Source of the DNA: Selenomonas bovis DSM 23594
GTDB taxonomy: Bacteria > Bacillota > Negativicutes > Selenomonadales > Selenomonadaceae
DNA length: 64,000 nt
Assembly (NCBI RefSeq): GCF_000381005.1
Contig: NZ_KB908380.1
Coordinates: 140,807-204,806 of the forward strand
Direction: 5' to 3'
In this document: piece after piece, positions 1 through 8,739 of the stretch
Numbering within the stretch: the first letter of the stretch is position 1
Layout of the letters: every line of letters starts with the position of its first letter
The notes under the pieces: generated by a model
The model's input: only the letters and a program-made list of their open reading frames with translations
Databases searched by the model: none
Told to the model about the DNA's origin: nothing
Program-made: the position numbers and the translations under genes

Positions 1-13
1 AGCGCCCTTGCTC

Positions 14-42
14 TTGACTTGCTGTTTTCTTTTGATTACAAT
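14..42 (+). promoter_or_regulatory. Sigma-70 promoter for the DUF3089 gene
   Basis: TTGACT (14-19) and TACAAT (37-42) are separated by 17 bp. The predicted start lies about 170 nt before the ATG at 218, leaving a long leader. The leader contains a small CCCC/GGGG hairpin near 60-70 and nothing else I recognise. Confidence 0.55.
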
Positions 43-217
43 GTCATTCTAGCACCGGCCCCCACAGGGGACAACGGCACGCGTCACAATCATTGACTGC
101 AAACTTTGTTCACTGTGCACAATCAAAACTCCATATTTTACGCACATAAAAGCAGGAACGATGAACATCGCGTCGAATAATACTAATCAAGACATAAAAT
201 AGAATGGAGTGAGTCCA

Positions 218-1231
218 ATGAAACGTATTTCCTTATTGAATCCCATCAAAACAATCATCAATACTGTAAAGGGCTTATTTCATGAAGTACCGCGCAAAGC
301 CGTCGACTACAGCCACGCGGAGAACTGGGCCTTCCTCGCAGATACCACGGGTGCCGAGGCGGAGAACCCGCCCGCCGATGTCTTCTTCATCAGTCCGACG
401 GCCTGCCTCGGCCGCTACGAGCCGTACTTCCTCGACCTCTCCGATCAGAAGGAGAAGGCGGCGCTTGCGAAGGTCATCCGCATGGAGAAGGGCATCTACG
501 ACAAGCACAGCCGTTTCTTTGCGCCGTACTACCGTCAGGCGGGCTTCGAGGTCTATTCGTTCGGCGACGAGTTCCGCGAGGAGTGCCTGCGCGACGCGCA
601 TGAGGACGTCGAGGATGCCTTCGACTATTATATGGCGCATTATAATGAAGGAAGGCCCATCATCATCGCGGGCTTCTCACAGGGCGCCGACCATGTACTG
701 CGCCTGCTCAAGGCGCATGCCGCCGACGAGCGCGTCACGAGCCGCCTCATCGCCGCCTATGCGATTGGCTGGACTATCACGACGGAGGAGATGGCGCGCT
801 ATCCGCAGCTGCGCTTCGCGGGCCGCGCGGACGATACGGGCGTCATCGTCGCCTTCAACAGCGAGGCGGAAAATGTCACCGACTCGCCGATCCTGCCGAA
901 AGGCGTCCACGCGCTCGCGATCAACCCGCTCAACTGGCGCACGGACGGCACCGTCGCGGACAAGGAGCTCAACAAGGGCGCCTGCTTCGTGAGCCCGGAG
1001 GGCAAGGTCGAGACCGAGATCCCCGCGCTCACGGGCGCCTATATCGACACGCGGCGCGGCGCGCTCAAGTGCACGGACATCGGCCCGGGAGACTTCCCAG
1101 GCAAGCTCTACGACGATGGCATCTTCCACATCTACGACTACCGCTTCTTCTACCGCAACCTGCAGGAGAACGTCAGTGTCCGCATCGACGCCTATCTCAA
1201 GGAGCACGGCAAGCCGCATAAGGCCGCCTGA
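218..1231 (+). CDS. DUF3089 family alpha/beta-hydrolase-like protein
   Basis: The 337-residue protein matches the DUF3089 pattern: an early PADVFFISPT segment, then FAPYYRQAG, a run of acidic and aromatic residues ending FDYYM, and the nucleophile elbow GFSQG around residue 150. This implies a serine hydrolase fold, but the substrate of the family is not established. I start it at ATG 218 because GGAG (206-209) sits 8 nt upstream; a GTG at 209 is in frame but overlaps that ribosome site. There is no clear cleavable signal peptide, only a hydrophobic-basic N-terminus. It is a single-gene unit with its own promoter (14-42) and a hairpin terminator. The neighbouring envelope genes are convergent, so the context does not help assign a role. 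Confidence 0.8.
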   Translation: MKRISLLNPIKTIINTVKGLFHEVPRKAVDYSHAENWAFLADTTGAEAENPPADVFFISPTACLGRYEPYFLDLSDQKEKAALAKVIRMEKGIYDKHSRFFAPYYRQAGFEVYSFGDEFREECLRDAHEDVEDAFDYYMAHYNEGRPIIIAGFSQGADHVLRLLKAHAADERVTSRLIAAYAIGWTITTEEMARYPQLRFAGRADDTGVIVAFNSEAENVTDSPILPKGVHALAINPLNWRTDGTVADKELNKGACFVSPEGKVETEIPALTGAYIDTRRGALKCTDIGPGDFPGKLYDDGIFHIYDYRFFYRNLQENVSVRIDAYLKEHGKPHKAA

Positions 1232-1291
1232 GCCGCGCGCGGCGGGCGCAGCGCACAACCGCCATCGCACCCCCGTACCATAGGACAGCAA

Positions 1292-1332
1292 AGAGGCGTT
1301 CCGCCACGGTCTTCCCGTGCGGAACGCCTCTT
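1292..1332. terminator. Hairpin terminator shared by convergent genes
   Basis: AGAGGCGTTCCGC pairs with GCGGAACGCCTCT, and an inner CACGG/CCGTG extension is separated by one bulged base. Short pyrimidine or T-rich runs follow on both strands, so it can serve the DUF3089 gene and the ctpA operon arriving from the right. Confidence 0.7.
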
Positions 1333-1489
1333 CTCTATCAATAGAAAACAAATATGACAGGCCGCCGCGCGCCCACCCGCGGCAACGCACAAAGCGGCCG
1401 CGCCTCAAACGCGGCGTATTCATGCTCCATGCACAATATCCAGCCTGCCCCCCTTGTGCAGCCTGCTGTCCGCGCTCCCAGCCCAGAGC

Positions 1490-2629
1490 TCAGAGCTTGC
1501 CGCGCAGGACTTCCTCCGCCTTCTCGAGCTGCACATCGCTCGTCGCATCCTGCGGCAGCGCGACCTCGACGTCCGGCTCGATACCGATGCCGTCGATGCA
1601 GCGGCCGCTCGGCGTGTAGTATTTCGCGATCGTGAGCTTGAGCGCATCATCGTGGTGCATGGGCACGACGACCTGCACGGAGCCCTTGCCGTAGGATTTC
1701 GTGCCGACGAGCGTCGCTGCGCCCGTATCTTGCAGCGCACCCGCGAGGATTTCCGCCGCACTCGCGCTGTTGGCGTCGATGAGCACGACGATGGGGTATT
1801 TGCTCTCCGCGAGATCCGACTCGTACGTTTCCTTCTTGCCGTTCTTTTCGATGACGGAGACGACGGTTCCCTTTGGCACGACGTGGTCCGCGACTTCGAC
1901 ACAGCTCTTGATGAGGCCGCCGGGGTTCTCTCGCAAGTCAAGGATCAGCCCCTGCATGCCCTGCCCCTCGAGCTCCTGCAGCGCGCTCGCGAACTCCCTG
2001 CCCGTATGCTCGGAGAAGGTGCCGATGCGGATGTAGCCCATACCGTCCGCGAGCATTTTCCCCGCGACGGTCTTCATCTCGATGGAGCCGCGCGTCAGCG
2101 TGTAGTCCTTGTCCTCCTCGCCCGCGCGGCGGATCGTGAGTGTGACATCCGTGCCGACCTCGCCGCGGATGTGCATGGCGACCTCCTCCGGCTGATACTC
2201 CGTGACCGGCGTGCCGTCGACGGCGACGATCTCATCGCCCGCACGGAGTCCGGCGCTCTCTCCCGGCGTCCCCTCCATGACGGAAATGATGCTCACGCTG
2301 CCGTCCTTGAAGCCCATGTAGACGCCGATGCCGCCGAAGCTGCCCTCCGTCTGGCTCATGAGCTGGCCGTACATCTCCGGGTCGAGATAGATAGAGTGCG
2401 GGTCGCCGAGCGCCTGCACCATGCCACTGATGGCACCGTCCATGAGTTTCTCATCATCGACATCGCCGACGTAGCGGCTCTCGATGAAGCGGCGCGCGCC
2501 GAGAAAGCGCGCGAGGTCGCCGATATGTTCCGCGCGGAAACCGACGAGATAGCAAATGCCGCCGACCGCAGCGATGCCGCCCGCGAGAAACGCGGCGAGG
2601 CAGCCTGCCATGATTTTCTTCTTGCTCAT
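1490..2629 (-). CDS. ctpA: Carboxy-terminal processing protease, S41 family (CtpA)
   Basis: This 379-residue protease has an N-terminal membrane anchor (about residues 7-30), a PDZ domain (about 95-170) that selects substrate C-termini, and an S41 catalytic core. The Ser-Lys dyad is visible as Ser290 in the NSASAAEI segment and Lys315 in KSYGKGSVQ. It should act outside the cytoplasmic membrane on damaged or regulated envelope proteins. It is the last gene of ftsE-ftsX-lytM-ctpA, 53 nt after the M23 gene. In several bacteria Ctp proteases control the level of murein hydrolases, which suits this position. Start ATG 2629 gives a normal family length. Confidence 0.93.
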   Translation of the reverse strand: MSKKKIMAGCLAAFLAGGIAAVGGICYLVGFRAEHIGDLARFLGARRFIESRYVGDVDDEKLMDGAISGMVQALGDPHSIYLDPEMYGQLMSQTEGSFGGIGVYMGFKDGSVSIISVMEGTPGESAGLRAGDEIVAVDGTPVTEYQPEEVAMHIRGEVGTDVTLTIRRAGEEDKDYTLTRGSIEMKTVAGKMLADGMGYIRIGTFSEHTGREFASALQELEGQGMQGLILDLRENPGGLIKSCVEVADHVVPKGTVVSVIEKNGKKETYESDLAESKYPIVVLIDANSASAAEILAGALQDTGAATLVGTKSYGKGSVQVVVPMHHDDALKLTIAKYYTPSGRCIDGIGIEPDVEVALPQDATSDVQLEKAEEVLRGKL

Positions 2630-2682
2630 TCCCTCATCCTCTTAGTGCCAGGTACGGGCTGCCGCCCTCTCCTGGCGATTTC

Positions 2683-3801
2683 TCATAGATAGCCGTACGG
2701 GCTCACGGGCTCGCCGTTCTGACGCACCTCGAAATGGCAGTGCGGTCCCGTGGAATTGCCCGTCGAGCCGCAGTAGGAGATGACCTGCCCCTGTGATACT
2801 ACCTGGCCCTCGCCGACCGCAAGCGACTGATTGTGACCGTAGAGGGTCGTGATGCCGCCGCCGTGATCGATGATGACCGTATTGCCGTAGCCGGAGATCC
2901 ACCCCGCGTACGTCACGGTGCCGCTCTGCGCCGCGTGCACGGGCAGGCCGTATTCGCCGCCGATATCGAGGCCGCTGTGGAACCGCTGATCGCCTGTGAT
3001 TGGATGCGTGCGCCAGCCGAACTCTGAGGTGATGGGCCCCGAGATCGGCCAGATCATCGCGCCGCTGCCTGATGGCTGGACATTATAATGACTGCCGCGG
3101 ATCATCTCGCCGACCTGGCGCGAAGCCGCCATGAGTTCGTCGTACTGCTGGTCAAAGACAGCCTTGTCGCTCTTCATCTTCTCGATGAGCGCCTGTTGCT
3201 TCGCGACCTTCTGCTCCATGATCTCGCGCGCCGTGCGCGCCTTCTGCTCCTGCTCCGCTTGGGTGCTGCGGTCGCTCGCAAGCTGCTTCTGCCGCTGCTC
3301 GATCTCCGCCTGCTCTGTGAGCACCGTATGCACGAGCTCGTAGTCATCGCGCACGACGCGCTTCAATAGATCCATGCGCGTGAGCAGGTCGCCGAAGTCC
3401 TTCGCGCCGAAGAGCACGTCAAGGTAGGAGATCTGCCCGTTGATATAGATATCGCGCACGCGCTTGCCGAGGCGCGTGCGTTTCTTGTCGTAGTCTCCCG
3501 CGAGCACATCGAGCCGCGCCTCGTTCTCCTTCATGCTGCGCTCCGTCTCATCGAGTGCGGCCTTCGCCTCCTTGTGCTCGGCGATGGCGCGATCCGCCTC
3601 CTCGTCGAGCTGGCGCTTTTCCTCGGAGAAATTGTTGATGCGCCCCTGGATCTCATCGCTTTTCTGCTTTTTCTGCTGTGCCTGCTGTTCATAGCTCTTC
3701 GCCTCCTGCTCCGTCACAGCATACGCGGGGAGCGTCGGCGCTGCGGCCAGGAGCAGCGCGAGTGCGGCGGCCGTCGTGGCCGCTGCTTTGTTCTTCCACA
3801 T
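2683..3801 (-). CDS. EnvC/PcsB-like murein hydrolase, M23 (LytM) peptidase with coiled coil
   Basis: The protein has 372 residues. A signal peptide (about 1-28, ending PAYA) leads into a long Gln/Lys/Glu-rich coiled coil (about 30-215) and a C-terminal LytM domain (about 250-372). The zinc ligands are intact: HSGLD supplies the HxxxD motif and GPHCHFE the HxH motif. It should therefore be an active endopeptidase rather than a degenerate activator like E. coli EnvC. The coiled coil is the part that FtsX grips in FtsEX-EnvC/PcsB systems, and the gene follows ftsX directly. I chose ATG 3801, with GAAGG 7 nt upstream, over an in-frame TTG at 3819. The product probably cleaves septal or lateral peptidoglycan under FtsEX control. 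Confidence 0.92.
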   Translation of the reverse strand: MWKNKAAATTAAALALLLAAAPTLPAYAVTEQEAKSYEQQAQQKKQKSDEIQGRINNFSEEKRQLDEEADRAIAEHKEAKAALDETERSMKENEARLDVLAGDYDKKRTRLGKRVRDIYINGQISYLDVLFGAKDFGDLLTRMDLLKRVVRDDYELVHTVLTEQAEIEQRQKQLASDRSTQAEQEQKARTAREIMEQKVAKQQALIEKMKSDKAVFDQQYDELMAASRQVGEMIRGSHYNVQPSGSGAMIWPISGPITSEFGWRTHPITGDQRFHSGLDIGGEYGLPVHAAQSGTVTYAGWISGYGNTVIIDHGGGITTLYGHNQSLAVGEGQVVSQGQVISYCGSTGNSTGPHCHFEVRQNGEPVSPYGYL

Positions 3802-3815
3802 AGACGAGCCTTCTT

Positions 3816-4703
3816 TCAAACCTTGAGGAACCGCTTGAGGGAAATCGTCGAGCCGAGCGCGCCAATGCCCATGCCGGAGAGCAGGATGGCGGCGCTCACA
3901 TAGTACATATAGGGATACTGCGGCAGCAGTGGGAAAAAGGCGAGCGTCTCGTAGATCTTCGCCGCCATCGCCGCGTAAAAGCTCTGCAGTGCGATCGCCG
4001 CGAGCACGCCGCCCACGAAGCCAAGCACCATGCCCTCGAGCAAGAACGGCCAGCGGATGAACCAGTCCGTCGCGCCGACATACTTCATGATGGCGACTTC
4101 CTTGCGCCGCGCGAAGACCGTGAGACGGATCGTATTGCTGATGATGAAGAGTGTCGCGCCCGCGAGCAGCACCATGAGCGCGAGGCCGAAGATGCGGATG
4201 AGACGCGTGATGGCGAAGAGATGCTCGATGACGTCCTGCCCGTACTTCGCCTGCTCGACGCCGTCCATGCGCGTGATGGCAGCGGCGGCTGTCTCAACGA
4301 GGGCGGGGCTCTTGAGCACAACCTCGAATGAGTCGGGCAGCGGATTTTTCTCGCCGAGCGCGTCGAGCAGATATTTCTGATCGCCGAGACGCTTCGCGAG
4401 ACGCTCTTTCGCCTCCTCCTTCGGCACGTAGCGGATCTCCTCGATGCCCTGGAGCGCCTCGATGTCCGACGCGATGTTCTTGCGCGCGCTCTCGCTGAGG
4501 CCATCCGCGAGATAGACGCTGATCTGCACCTGCGACTCGAGCGAGGAAGCGAGCCGGTTCATATTGAGCACGAGCAGTAAAAAGACGCCGAGCACGAAGA
4601 GGGAGACGGCGACCGTGCCGACGGACGCGAACGACATCCAGTTGTTCCGACGGAGACTCCGCAGCGTCTCCTGGATGAAATATTCACTCGTCCTAAGCTT
4701 CAT
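3816..4703 (-). CDS. ftsX: Cell division ABC transporter permease FtsX
   Basis: The 295-residue protein has the FtsX layout. One membrane helix (about residues 22-45) is followed by an extracytoplasmic domain (about 50-160) with the usual acidic, Lys-rich segment, then three C-terminal helices (about 170-195, 215-245, 265-290). It transmits ATP binding by FtsE to the external murein hydrolase rather than transporting a solute. ATG 4703 lies 8 nt after AGGAGG and overlaps the ftsE stop codon by 11 nt, so the two are translationally coupled. An ATG two codons earlier (4709) is too close to the ribosome site. Confidence 0.95.
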   Translation of the reverse strand: MKLRTSEYFIQETLRSLRRNNWMSFASVGTVAVSLFVLGVFLLLVLNMNRLASSLESQVQISVYLADGLSESARKNIASDIEALQGIEEIRYVPKEEAKERLAKRLGDQKYLLDALGEKNPLPDSFEVVLKSPALVETAAAAITRMDGVEQAKYGQDVIEHLFAITRLIRIFGLALMVLLAGATLFIISNTIRLTVFARRKEVAIMKYVGATDWFIRWPFLLEGMVLGFVGGVLAAIALQSFYAAMAAKIYETLAFFPLLPQYPYMYYVSAAILLSGMGIGALGSTISLKRFLKV

Positions 4704-5382
4704 AGCCATAGCCTCCTCTTGCCTCATCGCGCACGACTTGTCCATCCTCGATGGCAATGACGCGCCGCTTCATCGTATCGACGATATTCCTGTCATGCGT
4801 CGCCATGACGATGGTCGTACCCGCGCGGTTGACGCGCTCAAAAATTTCCATGATGTCCCAGCTCGTCTCCGGGTCGAGATTGCCCGTCGGCTCATCGGCG
4901 ATGACGATGGCCGGATCGTTGACGATGGCGCGCGCGATGGCGACGCGCTGCTGCTCGCCGCCTGAGAGCTGGCGCGGGAAGCACTTGTACTTGTCGCGCA
5001 GGCCGACGACATCGAGCACGGCGTTGACGCTGCGCTGCATGAGGCGGCGCGGCGCCTCGATGACCTGCATCGCGAACGCGACATTTTCAAATACCGTCTT
5101 ATCGGGGAGCAACCGGTAATCCTGGAAGATGACGCCAAGCCCGCGCCGCAGGTAAGGCACCTCGCGCCGTGGCATCGTGACGACGTTGCGCCCTGCGACG
5201 CGGATCTCCCCTGCCGTCGGCAGTTCCTCGCGCAGGAGCAGTTTGATGAACGTGGACTTGCCCGCGCCGCTCGCGCCGACGAGGAATACGAACTCTCCCT
5301 TCCCGATGTCGATGCTCACATGGTCGAGCGCGACGGTGCCGTTCTCATAGACCTTCGATACGTCCTTCAGCTGAATCATCAT
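4693..5382 (-). CDS. ftsE: Cell division ATP-binding protein FtsE
   Basis: This 229-residue ABC ATPase shows Walker A GASGAGKST, signature [14 protein letters not shown], Walker B IVIADEPTG and a D-loop NLDPETS. It partners FtsX at the division site. It is the first gene of the ftsEX-lytM-ctpA unit. About 150 nt separate it from csaB, with the csaB terminator in between, so it probably has its own promoter, though I found no strong -35/-10 pair. Two adjacent ATGs (5382, 5379) are both possible starts. Confidence 0.96.
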   Translation of the reverse strand: MMIQLKDVSKVYENGTVALDHVSIDIGKGEFVFLVGASGAGKSTFIKLLLREELPTAGEIRVAGRNVVTMPRREVPYLRRGLGVIFQDYRLLPDKTVFENVAFAMQVIEAPRRLMQRSVNAVLDVVGLRDKYKCFPRQLSGGEQQRVAIARAIVNDPAIVIADEPTGNLDPETSWDIMEIFERVNRAGTTIVMATHDRNIVDTMKRRVIAIEDGQVVRDEARGGYGYEA

Positions 5383-5490
5383 CTGTCTCCTTCGTGTAAG
5401 ATAAAAGCGTCCGCCGCGCTTGCAGCCCGGATGCGCGGCGTTCCAATTCCCAAGCGCCTGCCTTGCGGTCAGCGTGCGCCCGCCTCACAG

Positions 5491-5530
5491 GAAAAGAGGC
5501 TGCTGCACAACGGATGTCGTACACAGCCTC
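5491..5530 (-). terminator. Terminator after csaB
   Basis: On the minus strand GAGGCTG and CAGCCTC form the base of a hairpin ending in TTTTCC. It separates the secA-csaB run from the ftsEX run. Confidence 0.55.
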
Positions 5531-5535
5531 CTGCG

Positions 5536-6627
5536 TCACTTTTCCAATAGTTCGATGGCGAGTTCCGCGTTGCGCGCCGCGAGGCCGCGCTGCTTCTTGA
5601 GCAGAGCCGCATTGTGCTGGCGGATGGCACGCCTGTGCTCCCATTTCTCCCGCACGGCGGCGAGCAGCACGGGGGCCGTGAGCGTATCGAGCTTCCCCGC
5701 CGGCTGCTCACCGATGGAGTCGAGGAAGCGGTCGATCTTCGGGTCGTAGGAGATGCCGATGAGCGGCACACCCATGACGCCCGCGAAGATTAGCGCGTGC
5801 AGACGGACAGCGATCATGAGGTCCATGTTGCCGACGAGCGAGAGGAGCTCTGCCGTCGTGTATTCCCCGGGCAGCACCGTATAGGGCTCCTGCATGCGCG
5901 CGGCGACGCTCTCGGCAGCGCGCACATCCTCCGGGAACTGCATGGGCAGGAAGACAACGCGCGCGCCATACGTACGCACAATCTCATCGGCCGCCTGCGC
6001 GAGCACTTCCTTGTACTGTGTCCAGCCGCACCAGTCGCGCACGGAGATACCGACGACGGGCCTCGCGCCCTCAGCCCGGTTCGCTGTGAGGATCAGACGC
6101 CCGGCCTCGCGGTCGACGGGATGGATGGCGAGCACGGCGTCGGCCGTTGCCTCGATGCGCGGCCGCCGGATGCCGAGCCTGGAAAGCTCCGCGAGCGAGC
6201 CATGGTCGCGCACGGTGATGAGCTGGACGCGATTCACGATATGGCGCGTGAGCGCGCAGGCGAGGCGCCCGCGAATGGGGCCGATGCCCTGCGCATAGAG
6301 CATGACAGGCGTCTTCACAGTGAGCGCGAGGAAGATGATGCCGAGATAGTAGTAGAGGCTCCTGCGGCTCGTGACGTTCTGCAGCAGGCTGCCGCCGCCC
6401 GAGATCAGGAGATCGGCGCGCCCGAGCAGCTGCAGGATGTGCGTGATGTCGAGCCAGGAGACGGCATCGACACCGTGCCGCGCTCTCGTATCCTCAGGAT
6501 CTGCCGAGATGACCGTGATATGAAGTTTTGGGTCCAGATCAGATAAGACTTCCAGCATGGCTGCGAGCATGGCTTCATCGCCGGCATTCTTCGAGCCGTA
6601 ATATCCGGATACGACCAGATTCCTCAT
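5536..6627 (-). CDS. csaB: Polysaccharide pyruvyl transferase CsaB
   Basis: The 363-residue protein has the pyruvyl-transferase pattern: N-terminal SGYYGSKNAGDEA, an SGGGSLLQN glycine loop, YAQGIGPI, and a C-terminal VRLHALIFAGVMGVPLIGISYDPK. CsaB adds pyruvate ketals to cell-wall polysaccharide, which creates the ligand for SLH domains in Bacillus. In Negativicutes, SLH porins are reported to bind polyaminated peptidoglycan, so the acceptor here is uncertain. It lies 5 nt after the DUF5693 gene, an association I recognise from related genomes. An SLH porin is encoded at 31635-32939 in this same window. Confidence 0.92.
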   Translation of the reverse strand: MRNLVVSGYYGSKNAGDEAMLAAMLEVLSDLDPKLHITVISADPEDTRARHGVDAVSWLDITHILQLLGRADLLISGGGSLLQNVTSRRSLYYYLGIIFLALTVKTPVMLYAQGIGPIRGRLACALTRHIVNRVQLITVRDHGSLAELSRLGIRRPRIEATADAVLAIHPVDREAGRLILTANRAEGARPVVGISVRDWCGWTQYKEVLAQAADEIVRTYGARVVFLPMQFPEDVRAAESVAARMQEPYTVLPGEYTTAELLSLVGNMDLMIAVRLHALIFAGVMGVPLIGISYDPKIDRFLDSIGEQPAGKLDTLTAPVLLAAVREKWEHRRAIRQHNAALLKKQRGLAARNAELAIELLEK

Positions 6628-6632
6628 AGATG

Positions 6633-8693
6633 TTACTTTCTCTCCTTTGCGGCTGCAGCCGCCTTCTTAAGCAGCCACTGCCAGAGCTCGATGAGCACCA
6701 TGCAGAGCGCGCCGATACCGGCGCCGAGCACGATGCCGCCGATGCCGCGCATGAACGACATATAGACCGGCGTGCGCATGTGCGCGAACGTCTCCACCAT
6801 CGATCCCTGACCGATCGTCGCGACGAGCACGAGCGCGCAGAGCACCATCGTCGGCCACTTGCGCCAGAACGCCATCCACGCGAGCAGGAAGGCCGGATGG
6901 CCGATGAGCAGTTCCTTCGTGCGCGGACGCGCGTAGAACGCCTGTTCGAGCGCCGCGCGGAACCTGAGCTCGAGGCTCGAGACCGGCATGCCGGACGTAT
7001 GGCCGCTGCGCGCGACGAACACGACGGCGGCAGCGAGCACGACGAGGCCGATGAGCAGCGTCTTGATGCGCACGGGCATGTCGAAGATCTTCTTCATCTG
7101 CGCGATGACGCCGTCCGTATCGTCCATGCGGCCATCGAAGATGTCGAAGCGCTGCAAAAACGCGATGCCGACGAGCACGATGGGCAGCAGGAATGTGAGC
7201 TTGATGCCGCGGAAGATATTGAACTCAAGCAGATACTCCGTATCAGCGAGCGCACCGGAGAGGTACGCCGCGCCGACATAGGAGAGCGCCCCCGTCACGA
7301 AGAGCGCGGTAACACCCGTCGCGACGAGCGCCAGCAGGCTTTTTCCCGTCCTCTGGCACGCGCGGATGCGGTCGAGCTGCCAGATCACGGCCAGCGCGGG
7401 GAACACGTTCGCGCTCGCGAAAGCCGCGAGCACACGGATCTTCGCGCCGTTGCCCATGAGCACGGGCACGGCGGCGAGGAGTGCCAAGACCGCGAAAATG
7501 AGGTACTGGTAGCGTGGGCGCGCGTTCAGACGCGGGATGACGAGCGAGAGATAGAGCACGCCCGCCGCCGCGACGCCGAGCATGAGCACGGCGCGCAGGT
7601 ATTTGCTCGGATAGAAACTCGAGAACGTCGCCGCAGGACCGACCGTGAAGCCGTGGCGCAGCAGAGCCTCATGCGTATCACGGAAATACTTCATGTTCGT
7701 TTCCATGAGCGTCATATTGGGCGACGGCTTGTCGTAGATGCGCAGGAGGTCGATGCGGATGTTGCGCTCCATGTCCGTATTCGCCCAGCGCTCGACGGCC
7801 GTGTCGATCTTGAGCTTCGGCTGCTCGTCCTTCGGGATGGAGTAGAGGCGCGCGACCTTGTCGTAGCCGAGACCTTTCGCGACCTCCGTCATACCGTCCT
7901 GCTTGTAGAACTGCAGCTGCGTGACCGCCTCGATGAGGCCGAGGTTGATGCCGCGCGCCCTCATCTCATCGATGGTCGTCTGGAGCGCCTTCGGCGTGCC
8001 GAGCACCTGGTTGCCGGAGAAGACAATCTCTGAGATCTGGAAGCTGTCGAGGCGCGAGAAGACCGCCTTGACGTCGTCAGGCGTGCATTTCTCGTAGTTG
8101 CTCGGCCGCGCGAGCACATAGAAGCCCGCGTCGTTCACCGCCTGCATCTCGTCGGTCGGCATGCCGAGGTTCATCTTCATGAGGGACTCGTAGTGCGCCT
8201 TGACGGCGAGCACTTCCTCGCCGCCCGCGCTGAGCACGCTCACGCGGTCGCTGCCGAGGCGGCGGTAGAGATCCTCCTTCACCTCGCGGTAGGTGCGCTT
8301 GTCGTGACCCGTGACGTAGACCTCGGTGCCCTTGATCTCGCCGTCCTCGACGAGCTTTCGCCAGGCGGGATCCGTGAGCGTGCCGTCATGGTAGCTTTCG
8401 AGCAGGCGTGCGCCGCTCACCGCCGTCGTCTTGCCGTTCTCGTTGAGCTTCTTGAACGTCGTCTCGTAAACGGCGAGCGAGGTGATGCCCGCGTCCTTCG
8501 CCGCCTGGAGCACCTCGGCCTCCGGCAGGCCCTCGCGCTGCGCGAGCTCCTGCAGCCCCTCGTAGTCAATCGCGAGATCGACGCGTGTGTTCTGATGCTC
8601 CACGCCGCTGCGCGCGAAATCAATGGCCAGAGCCGCAATGAGTCCGATCGCGATGATGGCGATGAGCACGCGGCTGTATCTGAAAACCTTCAT
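6633..8693 (-). CDS. DUF5693 family polytopic membrane protein
   Basis: The 686-residue protein has one N-terminal helix (about residues 5-27), a large extracytoplasmic domain (about 30-330) containing DYEGLQELAQ and FKKLNENG, and then eight or so hydrophobic helices (from about 345 to the C-terminus). I matched it to DUF5693, a family of unknown function that sits beside csaB. ATG 8693 is preceded by AGGGAA; the open frame extends 32 codons further upstream, but that stretch is arginine-rich and not protein-like. The context suggests a part in exporting or modifying the polysaccharide that CsaB acts on; this is inference. Confidence 0.82.
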   Translation of the reverse strand: MKVFRYSRVLIAIIAIGLIAALAIDFARSGVEHQNTRVDLAIDYEGLQELAQREGLPEAEVLQAAKDAGITSLAVYETTFKKLNENGKTTAVSGARLLESYHDGTLTDPAWRKLVEDGEIKGTEVYVTGHDKRTYREVKEDLYRRLGSDRVSVLSAGGEEVLAVKAHYESLMKMNLGMPTDEMQAVNDAGFYVLARPSNYEKCTPDDVKAVFSRLDSFQISEIVFSGNQVLGTPKALQTTIDEMRARGINLGLIEAVTQLQFYKQDGMTEVAKGLGYDKVARLYSIPKDEQPKLKIDTAVERWANTDMERNIRIDLLRIYDKPSPNMTLMETNMKYFRDTHEALLRHGFTVGPAATFSSFYPSKYLRAVLMLGVAAAGVLYLSLVIPRLNARPRYQYLIFAVLALLAAVPVLMGNGAKIRVLAAFASANVFPALAVIWQLDRIRACQRTGKSLLALVATGVTALFVTGALSYVGAAYLSGALADTEYLLEFNIFRGIKLTFLLPIVLVGIAFLQRFDIFDGRMDDTDGVIAQMKKIFDMPVRIKTLLIGLVVLAAAVVFVARSGHTSGMPVSSLELRFRAALEQAFYARPRTKELLIGHPAFLLAWMAFWRKWPTMVLCALVLVATIGQGSMVETFAHMRTPVYMSFMRGIGGIVLGAGIGALCMVLIELWQWLLKKAAAAAKERK

Positions 8694-8739
8694 TTGTTTC
8701 CCTGTCCTTCGTCTATCTTCCCGGGGCTGCTGCCGTCCC

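Noticed and set aside
5474..5490. Repeat GCGTGCGCCCG seen near ftsE, secA and elsewhere
   Set aside because: Copies are short and sit in GC-rich leaders without consistent boundaries, so chance composition is likely.
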